5,146 nucleotides of DNA from Pseudomonas sp. (GTDB lineage Bacteria > Pseudomonadota > Gammaproteobacteria > Pseudomonadales > Pseudomonadaceae). This document shows positions 4,909 through 5,146 of the stretch, one piece after another; positions within the stretch are counted from its first letter, which is position 1, and each line of letters starts with the position of its first letter. The position numbers and the translations under genes are program-made. The notes beneath the pieces are model-generated. The model searched no databases. It saw nothing but the letters and a program-made list of their open reading frames with translations, and was not told the origin of the DNA. The stretch spans positions 939-6,084 of the forward strand of contig DQGF01000396.1 of assembly GCA_003525045.1 (NCBI GenBank), in the 5' to 3' direction.

Positions 4909-5146
4909 GTCGATTCAATCTGGCAATCATTGGTGGTGGTCTGGTTGGCGCCAGTCTGGCGTTGGCCTTGCAGGCCGGGGCCAAGGCCCGCGGCTGGAAG
5001 ATCGTGCTGATCGAGCCCTTTGCTCCGGGCGACACCTACCAGCCGAGCTACGATGCCCGCTCTTCGGCGCTGTCATACGGCGCTCGGCAGATTTATCAAA
5101 GGCTGGGCGTATGGCAGGACATTTCCCGCCGCGCCGAGCCGATCAA
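4905..5146 (+). CDS. ubiH: 2-octaprenyl-6-methoxyphenyl hydroxylase, 5' part, cut by window end
   Basis: The first 80 codons of an FAD-dependent aromatic hydroxylase of the UbiH/VisC family; the remainder lies beyond the window. The FAD-binding Rossmann fold is clear: a beta strand leading to IIGGGLVGASLAL (residues 8-20), with Glu37 at the end of the second strand (VLIEP) placed to bind the ribose of FAD. The family block YDARSSALSYGARQIY (residues 49-64) follows. UbiH hydroxylates a ring position during ubiquinone synthesis, at the inner membrane. The ATG overlaps the pepP stop (ATGA), and the pepP - ubiH order is the conserved gammaproteobacterial one, which favours UbiH over its paralogues UbiI and UbiF. 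That choice rests on context as well as sequence, since only about a fifth of the protein is visible. Confidence 0.93.
   Translation, partial: MSRFNLAIIGGGLVGASLALALQAGAKARGWKIVLIEPFAPGDTYQPSYDARSSALSYGARQIYQRLGVWQDISRRAEPI

Noticed and set aside
1..5146. CRISPR arrays, tRNA or rRNA genes, transposase genes, phage attachment sites
   Set aside because: No regularly spaced repeats, tRNA-like folds or transposase motifs were seen; the only mobile-type sequence is the REP pair.

Overview
The window looks like chromosomal DNA of a Pseudomonas, most likely from the P. fluorescens/putida side of the genus. Three things point there: GC-rich genes with Pseudomonas-like codon use, a REP pair of the familiar Pseudomonas type (24-bp arms, 481-579), and a gene order centred on a 6S RNA gene that matches the zapA - ssrS - fau and ygfB - pepP - ubiH neighbourhood of gammaproteobacteria.

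Layout. Bases 53-460 (+) encode a small exported FliL-like protein. It converges on an EVE-domain protein gene (602-1054, -), with a REP pair filling the 141-base gap. Upstream of the EVE gene is a perfect 15-bp palindrome that could be an operator. A 50-residue membrane-type protein (1250-1402, +), divergent from the EVE gene, follows. It converges on fau/ygfA, 5-formyltetrahydrofolate cyclo-ligase (1438-2043, -).

Upstream of fau on the same strand come a strong intrinsic terminator (2083-2118), the 6S RNA gene ssrS (about 2127-2305), zapA (2337-2654) and a small coiled-coil protein of the TIGR02449 type (2651-2860). The minus-strand transcription order is therefore coiled coil, zapA, 6S RNA, fau. 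A short intergenic region (2861-2988) separates this cluster from a divergent plus-strand operon: ygfB (UPF0149), pepP (Xaa-Pro aminopeptidase) and ubiH (ubiquinone biosynthesis hydroxylase), the last cut off by the window end.

How the parts fit. The two small genes upstream of 6S RNA form a translationally coupled cell-division pair (ATGA overlap), with ZapA acting on FtsZ. The 6S RNA regulates sigma70 RNA polymerase in stationary phase and has its own promoter, whose -35 region overlaps the zapA stop codon. pepP and ubiH also share an ATGA overlap. Most of the window is conserved housekeeping sequence, and I see no sign of a new defence or mobile system. The points most worth checking are the terminator between ssrS and fau, the palindrome before the EVE gene, the nested palindrome inside the REP pair, and the uncharacterised 50-residue protein.
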